Assembly (NCBI RefSeq): GCF_037126465.1 | Contig: NC_088204.1 | Coordinates: 20,466,804-20,530,803 of the forward strand | Source of the DNA: Ornithodoros turicata | Taxonomy: Eukaryota; Arthropoda; Arachnida; Ixodida; Argasidae | Direction of reading: 5' to 3' | Length of the DNA: 64,000 bases | In this document: positions 23,001-34,400 of the stretch, one piece after another | How positions within the stretch are numbered: the stretch's first letter is position 1 | How the letters are laid out: every line of letters starts with the position of its first letter | Position numbers and translations under genes: made by a program | The notes under the pieces: generated by a model | Told to the model about the DNA's origin: nothing | Seen by the model: the letters and a program-made list of their open reading frames with translations, nothing else | The model's database searches: none

Positions 23001-26000
23001 GAATTAAAAAAAGACAAGATTTTCCTTCAAAAAAATTACAAACCCACTTGAAATACACTCATATAGACTTTCGCCTCAGACTGAGGCCTTCTGCAAAAAT
23101 GCCGCCTTTGCTCGACATTTTTTCGGGTTTAATTAGATGCTAATTAGCTTAATTAGTACGTAGCACGAATGCAAACGGCAAACGTCTGTATGAATGTATT
23201 CCAAGTAGTTTTATAATTTTCTGAAGTAAAAGGACTGAAGTGAAGTACTTAGGAATTGAGTGGCATCCTATCGTGGAACGCCCTGCACATTCCTCACACG
23301 AAGTTCCCACTCCTCTTTCCGTTTTTCCTTTTCTTTTTTTCACGTCAATAACAGTCTGAGTAGAGTATAATGTCGCGATATGTCACTATATGCGACTATA
23401 ATGTCATAAGGGATTCAAAGAGGCTTTCCCTTGCAGGATATGGCGACAGCATTTCTCCTTGAAGGCAACTACAATGTCTTCGTAGTCGACTGGAAAGGAG
23501 GAAATGGCATGCCTTACACTCAGGCAACGGCTAATACCCGATTAGTCGGAGCAGAAATAGCGTTGCTTATAACCAAGTTACAGGTAAGGCGACTTTAGCA
23601 GTATAGATACACCTATACAGGTTATGACGCCGTCAGTTACCTCTATACCGCGTGGACTGCGCATGCTGGAAACACGACCTAGAAACGAAACCTGATCGCT
23701 CAAACGATATGACATAACAATTAAGTGTCCGCCAATCACGACTGTGCTTTTGTTTTTCGTAGTTATGGAGACGAGCCGCCATCAGCCGCATGGGAAGCTA
23801 CTGCCATAGAGAGCCTGTATTTGAAATCGTCTGCGACGATTGGCAGACATATGGGAACATAAGTGACCTGTTGGTAATGCATCATTTTAACGTCGGCACA
23901 GTTCCCTTAGAAGTCGGTCCTGGACGCACATTCCTCCAAAGCGTTAGTCTTGACGTTGCCCACCTCTGTGGGGCGGACAACGGCGAGAACGCCACCCCTA
24001 CCGCCACCACCACGCCAAGACTGGGATGTGACCCGAACATATGAACCTATGAACACCCGCGCAGTCCGCAGCATCCGCCTCCAGGAAAGGCGGTGAGGGT
24101 GTTGCATGAAAAAAAAAATCATGGAAATTCCTGGATTCCCTTAAAAAAGAATTATGGGAACGCCGATGGCGCAAACCCAGCAACGCGACCTGTCCACGAA
24201 GTGTAGGGGTCAGCAAATGGCAGCAGTCAACTGCTGACGACAGTGGTGTGTGCAAGTCCAAAGAATAGTCTTGGCACGGTTACCAGTGAGTAGGATTCTG
24301 GTTCCACAGTACACAGATGCCACTAGATACGAATGCAGCATTAATATTCGAACCTTGCTATTTCATGAAAGATGGCTACAGCGTTTGCTCTCTTCAGGAG
24401 CAATACGTACACATCTGGGGCCTTTGAGATGTCGACCATTCAGCCAACGCCATAAAGAAATCCTCTTCCTGTACCCCACTGTACGTCGGGATTCAGTCAA
24501 CCGCCTCACACGATTTCAGACGCAGGCTTGCTGCGACTTTAGAAGCGGCTGATGACAGCTGGTATCGGTTGTTGCGGCCGCCGAAGCACAGTCGTAATGG
24601 GCGGACTCTTAATAAGCGATCAGGCAGTGTCTGTTGGATGGTGTTGATTGAGACGCATTTAATTGTTGTTTACGTCACTGTTGTCCTTTATCCTTAGGAA
24701 GCATTCGGCGTTGATCCTATGAGCTTCCATATCGTGGGCCACAGTCTCGGAAGCCACATCGCAGGATACGCGGGAGAAAGGATCAACAAAGTTGGCCGGA
24801 TTACGGGTAATACAAAGATATTTTACCTGCCTTTTGGAGAAAGGGGCAAGGAAGATCATGTTGTGCTGCTGTGTACACAGGAACGCGTTCAGGATGTGCT
24901 GATGAAGTCTGACGTCACTGCGTGACGCAGCAGGACCTCATAGAAGAACAGATCAGGAGGCTGACTCATGACCCTGCCTGCCATGTTTCTGCTGCGTCAC
25001 GCTGGGCTCGCTACGTCTTTTGTCTGTCGGAAGAACGGACAGCGCATGGACGAGAAAAACGCAAAACGTTCTGCGAGATCGGTCGTTATAGTGTTTCTAC
25101 CGTTATCTTTCAGGCTTAGATCCAGCCGAACCTTATTTCCAGCACATGCCGCCACAAGTCAGGATTGACCGAAGTGATGCCGATTTTGTTGATATTATCC
25201 ATACGGACAGTTCTCCATTCAAAGAGAATTTAAGTAAGTACCATGTTTCACATGACATGTTTGTAAAGGACTACCTTACTACTGTAACTACCTTACCTGG
25301 GAGTGACTAGTAAAGAGAGTAAATAAGAGTAGATGGAGTGTAACTATTACGTTTGCGCTCTTCCTATACTTTTTTTCGCCCATCTTACCCCTGATCACAC
25401 GCCTTACTCTTCCGATACTCTCTTTACCCTGCTACGACGACTGTGACGTTGTTATACCACGCTAACATGCAGGTTCTCGTCCGCTGACTATCTGTAGTCG
25501 AAAATCGCAGCTTGTCAGGATTCACCAAAATATGTCGTGTTAGTGAGCCATCCTTTGTCGGTCCAGGTCTCAACGTGTGTACTCCCGTCCAGGTAACCCC
25601 TCTCAGTGTGTAGACGCCCAAGCCGACGTCAGGCACAGGGCATGAACGCTAAAGGGACACTCTTCATCACTGAACAAAAAGCAGTAACACAGTAACATAA
25701 TTTTACTCGGCATCCAAAGTAATTTTTTCTCACTTGCAGGTTTAAGTTACACCCATGAGCAACAGTGTAACACTTTTCGAAGCAAGAAGTGAACTTACGC
25801 TAAAAATGAGTGACCCCAGTGACAAATATTTTACACCTCATAAGAGCTGGGCACACTCTATTTTTTTTAGAGTGAAGCCGTCTATTCACTTCTCGCAACA
25901 GAAAACAACTATACGACTTGCCGCAGTTCAGGCCTTTCCTTTCTCGAACTGACTCGAAGGCACTGCTGATTAACAGTCTCTTCCCGTCCACAAAGGTGCG

Positions 26001-28517
26001 ATTTTCGGACTACCCTCTCTTCTTTCCAGTTGAGGGCTTCGGAATGAGCGAGCCAGTTGGACACCTGGACTTCTATCCGAACGGCGGGGAGCAAATGCCG
26101 GGTTGTGGGGACATCACAAAGGCGGCAAAACTTGTTCTTTCTGGACTCTCAATCAGTGGTAAGTCGGAGATTCCAAGCTAGCTCTGAGGCGCAAGACCTG
26201 CGGGCTATGCAAGCGTAGTGACCTTTCGAGTTATCTCTAATCGCGCAGACAAATTTGCTGCACTCACCTGCAACCACCACATGGCAGTGCAGTACTTCTT
26301 AGAGTCCATCAACGAGAACCGATGTCTGCCAGTCGCCCATGCCTGTCTCTCCAACGAGCTATTCGATAGTGGATGGTGCGCCGAATGTGGGCTCGATGGG
26401 TCCAAGTGTGCGCCGCTTGGTTTCCACGCCGGCCGATGGCGTCGCTTCAAGGATGACTCCAGCTCTGTTCGAATGTTCCTCGACACCAGTTCACGACCAC
26501 GATACTGCTGTAAGTTCTATGCGCTATGTGCACCTGGCACACTGCATAGCACGCTCCTATCCTATCATGATCCCGAGTAACATCATTGCTCTCCCCTGTT
26601 TTTTTTTTCTTTTTGTTTAAGCGGGAGGTGTGTACGCCCTTTTGTGACACTCGTGATAATGGTATCAGTTTATGCAGTGATTGGCATTCTTCGTGTTACG
26701 TGGCGAAGTTCTGTTTTAAGTGACCTGGGTTCGAATCGTCAGCTGTGCTGTCTGGGTGTTTTCTTTAGACCCTTTAAGGGAAATATCGGTAAAGTTCCCT
26801 GTGAAGTCGGCCCAGGACACATTATCCCCCTGCATTAGACGTGATGTTGCCCGCATGATCAGATCAGATCAGCGGCTTTAGGTGTGAGCACAAGAGAGGA
26901 AAACGTGTTGTGTTTCCAGCAGCTTTATGCTATAGTTGGCTACTAGAGTGCACAAAGTTTTAATGACATCTTTTGTTCTTATTTTGCTCCGCATGGGAGC
27001 TCATAAAATCTTCTGAACTCCTATTTTTGTAACCCTTTCCCCCTTAGTGTGGCGTGTCAATGTAGCCTCCTTTCTTCGCAGCTTTGCGCTCAGGCTACGA
27101 GCCGTCAAAAAAGGAGGCGGAGCCAAGGGTTAATTTTCGGCGAATTTATTTCGGCAATTGCCATTGCATTACGAGTGGGATGATGTGGTGTACTGAGTAA
27201 AATGACCACGGGGAACTCATTTCCGCAAAGAAAACGTTAGGTTGCCTTGGGAAATTTCGGAGTTCGATTCAAGAAATTAACTTTCCGTCAATTGAAATGA
27301 AATAAAAATATTATCAATATGTGGCAAAATTTATTGGCAGAAAAAAATCCCTTGACCGCATGTCTCTCTAGCACCTACGTTTTTTACTATGAATTTCTAT
27401 GCAGTCACTCGTAATGATGGTTGGCTATGTCTCCACATGATGGTACCGACTTATCTTTGTACTGTTCATTTCAGTGTTCCAATACTTCCTCTCTGTGCAC
27501 ATGGCGAACATACCTGGTGCTCCCATAATAAATGGTCGCCTGTACCTAATATTACGTGGCACGAACGGAGAGGCAATGTTGACTCTAACACCCAAGTAAG
27601 CCACTTACAGCACTACACACTCTGAAAACAGAACTTCACCGCATAGGACACTGTGCGCCAAGCATTGCCAGGAATGATAGGGTTATCGCTTGTGATTGGA
27701 AGACACAGGGAGGCATACGCCTTTTTGTGACAATTTCATATATCCAAAGTGTCACAAAAAGGCGTACGCCCTCCTCTCTCTTCGAATCAGAAGCGATAAC
27801 CCTATCATTCGTGGCAACGGTTGGTGTACAGTTTGCTATGCGGTGAAATTCGTTTTTAAGAGTACTTAAAAACGAACTTCACCACATTGCACGCTCCTTG
27901 CCAACCATCGTCCTGAGTGGCATCGTTCTTTCCCCTGATTTGCTGAAAACAGGGGGCGTACGCCCCCGTTTTCATCAAATCAAGTGAGAGAACGATATCA
28001 TTGGGGAATATGGTTGGCTAGGAGCTGTGCTATGCGGTAAAGCTCTGTTTTCAGAGTGTACGTGCACTCTTAGAAATGAACTTCACCACATAGCACGCTC
28101 CTGGCCAACCATGACCCCGAATGACAACGTTCTCGCCCCTGATTTGCTGAAAACGAGAGGAGGAGCCTATTTTGTGCCATTATGCACGGCACAAAATAGG
28201 CTCCTCCTCCCGTTTTCAACAAATCTAGGGCGAGAACGTTGTCATTCGGGGTGATGGTTGGCTAGGAGCGTGCTACGTGGTGAAGTTCATTTTTAAGAGT
28301 GTATAGAGTTGTGGCCGCCCTTCACGTGTTTTGTTCCAGCGTCTTGATGCTGCGGCCCGCGACGAGCTACAGATTCACACCGACGACGCGCGTAGACGTC
28401 GGGGAATTGAGAGCGGTGCTGTTTAGGTACGTCAGCGCCGACTTCCTGTACAGACCAAGAATTTACGTGCAAGAGGTTAGGATCAGCTCGATGAACGTCG
28501 ACGCACCACAGAGGTAG
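20045..28517 (+). CDS. Pancreatic-lipase-family secreted lipase B, complete nine-exon gene
   Basis: Exons: 20045-20117, 22055-22329, 23437-23583, 24698-24806, 25114-25233, 26030-26158, 26249-26509, 27475-27595, 28340-28517. They sum to 1413 nt (470 codons plus stop), close to vertebrate pancreatic lipase in length. Exon 1 is a signal peptide (MNLSHG then a hydrophobic core, probable cleavage near residue 22). Visible features: an N-terminal Cys pair (C30, C36), the HGF oxyanion motif (F105), VVDWKGG, the nucleophile elbow GHSLG (Ser181), GLDPAEP (Asp204), and TCNH (His294). The lid lies between C267 and C292, 24 residues, a full-length lid rather than the short guinea-pig type. Residues ~372-470 are a PLAT-like domain lacking about the last strand of the vertebrate enzyme. 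The family hydrolyses acyl-glycerols outside the cell; a role in blood-meal or tissue lipid digestion is inferred. All splice phases agree. Introns carry MITEs and SINE pieces. Confidence in exon ends is high except exon 2's donor. Confidence 0.93.
20562..20597 (+). repeat. Interstitial telomere-like repeat
   Basis: ggttaggttaggttgggttg followed by more TTGGG/TTAGG units. TTAGG is the arthropod telomere unit. Confidence 0.7.
21583..21778. repeat. Shortened hairpin MITE family 1
   Basis: aacttcatcacatataacac on the left; caaagaggtgtacgtctccc and catgcggtaaagctccg on the right. Confidence 0.6.
22971..23288. mobile_element. TIR element in lipase B intron 2
   Basis: Ends gcacggggtgttccac and gtggaacgccctgcac are inverted repeats (13 of 16 matching). 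The 318-bp interior has no open frame. Confidence 0.6.
23888..23975 (+). mobile_element. SINE body fragment in lipase B intron 3
   Basis: Contains aacgtcggcacagttccctt and a following gaagtcggtcctggacgcac. It matches the body of the SINEs at 7799 and 26718 but lacks the tRNA-like head. Confidence 0.5.
26530..26720. repeat. Decayed hairpin MITE family 1 in lipase B intron 7
   Basis: Same decayed copy as 7602-7798 (gggaggtgtgtacgcc, gtggcgaagttctg). Confidence 0.65.
26718..26860 (+). mobile_element. tRNA-derived SINE fragment in lipase B intron
   Basis: Duplicate of the SINE at 7799-7960: gggttcgaatc, then cagctgtgctgtctgg and aaagttccctgtgaagtcgg. In both genes it directly follows a decayed hairpin MITE. 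Confidence 0.65.
27615..27863. mobile_element. Hairpin MITE family 1 in lipase B intron 8
   Basis: Begins acactctgaaaacagaactt; core gacacagggaggcatacgcc paired with ggcgtacgccctcctctctc. It is followed directly by the next copy. Confidence 0.75.
27864..28060. mobile_element. Hairpin MITE family 1, counterpart of 9555-9751
   Basis: Shares ttgcacgctccttgccaacc and the tttcatcaaatc variant with the lipase A copy. Confidence 0.75.
28065..28302. mobile_element. Hairpin MITE family 1, lipase-B-only copy
   Basis: Long palindrome: gaggaggagcctattttgtg pairs with cacaaaataggctcctcctc. It is absent from lipase A and so was inserted after the duplication. It ends 37 bases before the last lipase B exon. 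Confidence 0.85.
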
Positions 28518-28705
28518 ATCACGCACATTCAGTTTACTCCGTTCAGCGGGAAATTAGAGTATGCCGGAATTCATTTCGGATTTCTTTTCCCGTCGACAGT
28601 AGAACAGGAGAGCCTACGGAGAGACTGTGCCCAACTGTCACGAACGGAATTCAATCTGATCAGTCTGTTCATCTGCTTCCTTGCTGACACTCGTGGAGCC
28701 TCATA

Positions 28706-28711
28706 AATAAA
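28706..28711 (+). terminator. Polyadenylation signal of lipase B
   Basis: AATAAA 189 bases after the lipase B stop, in a 3' UTR nearly identical to that of lipase A (shared stretch beginning agaacaggagagcc). Confidence 0.75.
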
Positions 28712-28889
28712 ATATGTTGTAAACGAGAATCATGTGATGTTGCTGTCTGTGTAGATCTGTAGGTAGATCCGACTTTCGAATGAGAAAGTGTGTAGAATTT
28801 TTTTTTTATTCAGATACGTCAAAAACCTATAGTTACATGACGAAGGAGCTAAATTATTTTGTTATTAGGCACGAAGCACTGTTATCGTA

Positions 28890-29207
28890 CAGGTTGGGAC
28901 AAAAGTTTACGGAACACGCGAGCGACGTACTTTTTCTTCGGTGCGACACCCTAGCGACAGCCGGAAGCGGGTGCGTTCACTGTTTCGGAGGGGTGGGTGG
29001 ATGCGCTGTTAGCGACACGCAGTGGTCGCTCCAGTGTCGCTTGGGTGTGCCTGGGAAGTACATGTTCCCGCTGGCTGTGTGTCGCTCACAGGGCACCCTT
29101 CCATCCCTCCGAAACAGTGAACTCACCCGCTTCCGGCTGCCGCTAGGATGTCGCACCGAAGAAAAAGTACGTCGCTCGCGTGTTCCGTAAACTTTTGTCC
29201 CAACCTG
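28890..29207. mobile_element. 318-bp TA-flanked MITE downstream of lipase B
   Basis: Starts caggttgggacaaaagttta and ends with the complement; TA on both sides (28888-28889, 29208-29209). Arms of about 70 bp match nearly perfectly. The lipase A flank at ~11220 lacks it, so it was inserted after duplication. The ends resemble Tc1/mariner-type MITEs. Confidence 0.8.
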
Positions 29208-29234
29208 TACAAGAGACACGAACGTACAAAAAGT

Positions 29235-30100
29235 AACAATACAAATGACAAGTAACAGCAACAAGTGACACCCACACAAATGTGTGGGCCAGGACACAAT
29301 GCTGCTTACTTGCCTATAAAGATTCAGTTAGGATTGCTGTGGATAAGAATAGTTTTTGAGCACAACAACTTTATTTACGTTGTTTTTTAAGATGGATATG
29401 GTTCTACCAGCAGTCTGGGGCTCGTTCTTGAGCGTTACACAACTAAGTACATGTAAGCATTGCTCTTTCCACAGCAGAAGCGGGTGTAACTCTCGCACCC
29501 TCTCCTTCGACAACAACAAGTATTTTAGAGCTGCTCAACAACGGGCCACTGGTCGTAGCCATTGTATAGCGAGCCGCACCATCTGCATGTCTGTTATCGA
29601 AGACAGGCTGCTTGGCAACTTTGGTCTTGGGTGTCATGACTTTAGTCTTGGGTGTATCTATTGCTAAAGTCTCCTTACTTGCACTCGAACATCATGGTCG
29701 AACACTTTACCATGATTCGTCGTAAGCTCACGGGCGAAGGCCAATCGCAACGTGTTATTTCAAATCGCTGCCTTTTCAAACGGTTTCCATGTGCTGTCGC
29801 GGTTAGTCCTGAGCGCGTCATTTAAAAAAAAAATTGCGGTAATGAACGTTATATGTTGAGTTCAGCATCAGGCTCCTAGGCGGATTTATGCCGACATTGG
29901 CCTTACGGTGCATGAAGGAACCGAAGCACTTAGACAACACAGCTGGGATTGAAACACGGGTCACCTACAAATCTATAGATAGACACAAAGCCTAACTACC
30001 TACGGTTGTAACCACAGTACCCAAAAACACCCTAGCAACAAAGGAACTGCCTTGGGAGTCTGACAGGGCATCAATGAAGAAAGACGTAAAGATTTTTTTT
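29235..30100. other. Spacer without a recognised gene
   Basis: A 60-100 codon frame around 29356-29667 was examined; it has no recognisable domain. No repeat ends are identified. Confidence 0.4.
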
Positions 30101-30138
30101 GTTCTAAAATCAATGAAGAAAGAGAGGCTATTGGTTCC

Positions 30139-30404
30139 TTGATGCAAAACCGCATCCCGTTATTTGCGGAATCCGTGCCCTGTGTTGTTTCCACGGGTTT
30201 GATCTCATGCGAAACTACGGTTGTCGTATATGTACTCGACAACCAAGCGAAACAAGCGCGCAGTGAACAATCGGCTGCACACGTGCGGGTGCACGTGCGG
30301 ACGCGGGCCGTATTCAGAACAGCTGAACTACGGCCGGTAAGAAGGAACAACGAGGCCTCGCAAAATTGTCTTCGCGAAACTGACCAAAGACTTCACTGGT
30401 CCAG
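30139..30404 (+). CDS. Candidate first coding exon (cytoplasmic part) of the LDL-A/transmembrane gene
   Basis: An open frame (ATG at 30142) runs to a strong donor (ccag then gtaagt at 30405) and ends in phase 2, which is exactly what the transmembrane exon at 40127 needs. The encoded segment begins MQNRIPLFAESVPC and has a basic, hydrophilic second half containing RPVRRNNEASQN. The stretch around 30250-30310 is CpG-rich (gtgcgggtgcacgtgcggac), unlike its surroundings, as at many promoters. The join would skip a 9.7-kb intron containing the BEL/Pao element. Support is frame openness plus matching phase only; the start codon and the exon itself are uncertain. Confidence 0.35.
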
Positions 30405-31364
30405 GTAAGTGGACTAGTTTCTCGTATGCGTACACGACACGCTTTGACAGCACCAGTCGGATTTGTTAAAAAGATGCGGTCACGTCGTTTCGCGGGTTAT
30501 GAAGCCTTCTCGATTATACAAAGCCCTTGCTGCTACTTTTCAAAAGTGTTGCCAAATTCTCCTTCGTGTCACTACCTTGTCGCCTGCAACGAAATTCCAA
30601 GACAATGGAGTGTGTACTGTTGTATTCTGCTATGATCGCGGGTGTTGTAACGTACTGTAGACATCGGAACGAACCGACAGATCACACATAGGACCTGCAC
30701 GTTGACCTGGATGACATTCGTACCATGCCTTCCAGCTTTTCTCAGCACAGTGTAACAGTGTTAACTGCAGAATCTAGTTAATTGATGCCACTCACGCCAT
30801 CTGTCTGAGAAGCTCGCTTTCCTTACCGCAAGTATGCGCATGCAGTGCTGGCTTGAAACATAAAGGCCTGGGCATACGAACCTTGTGGCTAACACCAGAC
30901 AGCTATGTAAGGTCGGCGCCGCTCAGGAGCATACCGGATATACAGAACATCCTGCCACTGCTGTCTCACTGTTGGTCACTGTTGGACTATACTTTGAAGT
31001 GCTCATTTCGAAAGACGACTTCAGTAAAAAATGTCGCGGAATACCCCGCTTGATAGTTCCCTTGCATTTGATTAGTGATGTCCCCACAAGATGGTTCTTC
31101 CTGTACGAGATATTTGAATGAACTGTAATGGCATGGATTAGGCTCGTCCCAGGCTGTCCTATAGGATGAGCACGACGATTTAGGATGTCCTGGTAGGTGG
31201 AACGGATGAGGCTCGTAATAGGGTAAGGTGGTCTATGTTGAAGACACTTGAGCTATTTTGTTAATAGCAGTCAGAATAATCGCCTAAATTGTACCATAAT
31301 TCGTTAAGTGAATCCCCAAACCTTTGAGAAATGATGCACAAATTACTGTGGTGCTGAACCATGT

Positions 31365-31496
31365 TGTTAAGGAAGACGACAGGATTGCAGGGACACGGGA
31401 GCTCGTGAGCTTCCGCCCTCGATCTTCTCTTCCGCCATTACTGTCAGTAAATGGTTTGCCACCGATCCTTACGGACGTCTCCTGCTTCCTTATACA
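31365..31496 (+). repeat. 5' LTR of the BEL/Pao element
   Basis: Same 132 bases as 36547-36678. It contains the ATG (31451) from which the long polyprotein frame is open. Confidence 0.93.
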
Positions 31497-34400
31497 TTCA
31501 AGTGTGTTCCGCACTAGACCCCACGACCGCATCCCGATCTTTGGCTCCCGCAAGTGACGGCGGTAATGCTACGGGACCTCGACGATCCTCCTCAGGAGAT
31601 CGGAGTCACTCTACCGGAGTCACTCTACCGAAGCTGCGGATCGACACCTTTAGCGGCGACCTATCTAAATGGCAGGGGTTCTGGGACCAGTTCCGTGCGA
31701 GTATTCATGAAAACGAACGTCTCACTGATGTCAACAAGCTGAAGTACCTGGTTTCTCTCGTTTCTGGGCCAGCAGCCCGTGCCATTGAAGGTCTCTCAAT
31801 TAGCGATGAGAACTACACGACTGCCGTGGACATACTTCAGAAGCGATTTGGGAAGGACGAGCTTCTTGTGACCGAAAACATGGGGCGCCTTTTCGAGCTC
31901 AGGACTGTTCGGTCCAGCACCGACGTAAAGGGGTTGCGTGAGCTCCACGAGACTGTTACAGTGCGCATCAGGAACCTGGAGAGCCTAAATGTTACGACAG
32001 CACAATACGCAATTCCGCTTCGGCAGGTCATCTTGAAGAAGATTCCTAGAGACCTCGAAATGGACTTCTACCGAACCAAGGACAAAGGCAAGGACACCAA
32101 CGGCGACTCTTTATCATCCCTACTAGATTTCCTGGAGAATGAGATTGAATGTCGGGAACGAGCCCGAAGGGAGGCAGATGACGTTCCCAAGCGTAGGGAG
32201 CCGACCCCAGCCTCTGCATCTTCGCTGACAGCAACCGCGTCGTCTGTCTCAGATCCAGCATCTGCAATGGCTGCCCCAAGCACTCCTACGTGTGTGCTTT
32301 GCAAGTCCGGACAGCATCGATTGGAGGGATGCACTGCTGGTTTGAGCCCTGAGGAAGTACGACTGATCCTGCGCCGGGAGGGCAGGTGTTTCCTTTGCGG
32401 ACGACGGTCGCACATATCGAAGGATTGCAGGGTAAGGCGGGTCTTGCAGTGTGATCGCTGCCATAGACGTCATCTTACTCAGCTGTGCCCCGGAGTCAAC
32501 TCGTCCAGCACTGAGCAGTCCCCGCAGTCGTCTCAGTCTACAGCACAAGAGCCGTCGACGGTGCATGCGTCTACGGGAACTGTTGTGACATCTCTTTCGT
32601 CATCCTCTGCCGTTTTGGCAGGCGCGGCGGTCCTTCTGCAAACAGCCAAGGTGTGGATTGAAGGAACTGATGGCCGGAGAAGTCTCGCACGCATACTTCT
32701 GGATGGCGGCAGCCAACGCAGTTTTATTCGACAGGATGTGTCGACGAAGCTCGGATGTACACTGCTTCGATCCGAAGATTTGCATGTTGGGGCCCTTGGA
32801 AACACTGCGTCAAGCTGCACGAAGTATCGATGCGTGCGGGTTCTCTTGCGCAGCCAATTTTCGGCGTCATGTATGGCAATCGAGGCGGTTGAATACCCCG
32901 ACATCTGCTCCGATGGATTGCCTGTTCTCGATTCGCATTCAGCGCAACACGTCAAGAATATGGGTCTACAGCTTGCTGACGAGCCCTCATCTCCCACCGA
33001 TATTTCATTATTAATTGGAGTGGACTTTTATTGGGGAGTTGTGACTGGAGCAACCGCCCGTTTATCAGATTACCTGGTGGCTGTTGAAACTCTGTTTGGG
33101 TGGACGATTCAAGGCTCAGGCAGAAATGCCAGCGGTGGTCACTGTCGCATCCCGTCGGTTCATGTTCTCCATGTTGAGGTGCACCAGGAAGATACCAACG
33201 TCATCGACCAGCAACTCTCCGCCTTTTGGGAGTTAGAGCATTTGGGCATAACTGATCGCCACCAGTCCGACTCCGACGGTGACACTGTCCTGCGCAAGTT
33301 CCGGTCCACAGCGCAGTTGTTAAACGGTCGTTACACCGTGCGCTTGCCTTGGAAGTCGGAAGCGCCTGAAGCATTGGGTGACAACAAGAAGCTGGCGGTC
33401 CAGAGGCTGGATAGTACCATCAAAAGATTACGGAGAGACCAAACGTTGCTGGAAGAATATGATTCCACCATACGTCAGTATTTGCGTCTTCAACACGCTG
33501 AACGGGTCCTACAACCGGAGTTGGTGGCCGGGCCTCTGTATTATATGCCGCACCACGCAGTCATCCGAAGGGACCGCGAGACAACAAAGGTTCGAATTGT
33601 GTTTGATGCCTCGTCGAAGGCTCACGGTTCTCTCTCTCTCAACGAAGCTCTTCACGCCGGCCCTAACCTTAACCCTGACGTTCTGCAATTGCTGTTGCGG
33701 TTTCGATCTTATCATGTGGCTCTCACAGCGGATATAGAGAAGGCGTTTTTACAGATCGTGCTGGACAGTGCTGACCGAGATTGTTTGCGTTTTCTGTGGT
33801 ATGCCACGACGCCACGAGCAGGCGAACCGTTGCCCCCAGTAGAAATCTGGCGCATGACACGAGTGCCTTTTGGAGCCAAGTCCAGTCCCTTTCTTCTCGC
33901 TGCCACTATACGTCACCACCTGAGAGCAGCAGAAGAGACATACCCACGCACGGCGTCCTTACTTTCCAGCCATTTCTATGTGGACGACCTCGTTGTTGGT
34001 ATGCCATCGCCGGAAGAGGCACTTACTGTTTACCACGAGTCGCGGCGAATCTTCCGCGACGCGGGCATGAAACTGGTTAAGTGGACGAGCAATGATGCTC
34101 ATCTCCGGGCTACCTTTGACGCCGATGGGACAGGAAGTTCGACCACGTCGCCACTAAGGAAGGTCCTAGGAATCGTTTGGGATATCGAGACAGATGAAAT
34201 TCGGTATCCGTTGAAGTCAATATCGGAGTTCCTGGAGCAACGGTCGAATACCAAACGGTATGTACTGCAAGCAGTGGCTCGCATTTATGATCCCTTGGGC
34301 TATGTGGCGCCTTTCGTGTTGACAGCCAAGATTTTGCTACAACGGATTTGGCTCTCCAAGATGAGTTGGGACGAAGAACTACCAGAAGACCTGATGGGAG

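Noticed and set aside
29356..29667. ORF of about 100 codons after lipase B, with a second frame reading ILELLNNGPLVVAIV
   Set aside because: No recognisable family, no convincing splice sites (an implied intron of ~33 bases would be too short), and no phase fit to neighbours.
32533..32997. Minus-strand 154-codon ORF in the BEL/Pao element
   Set aside because: Antisense shadow of the Gag-Pol frame.
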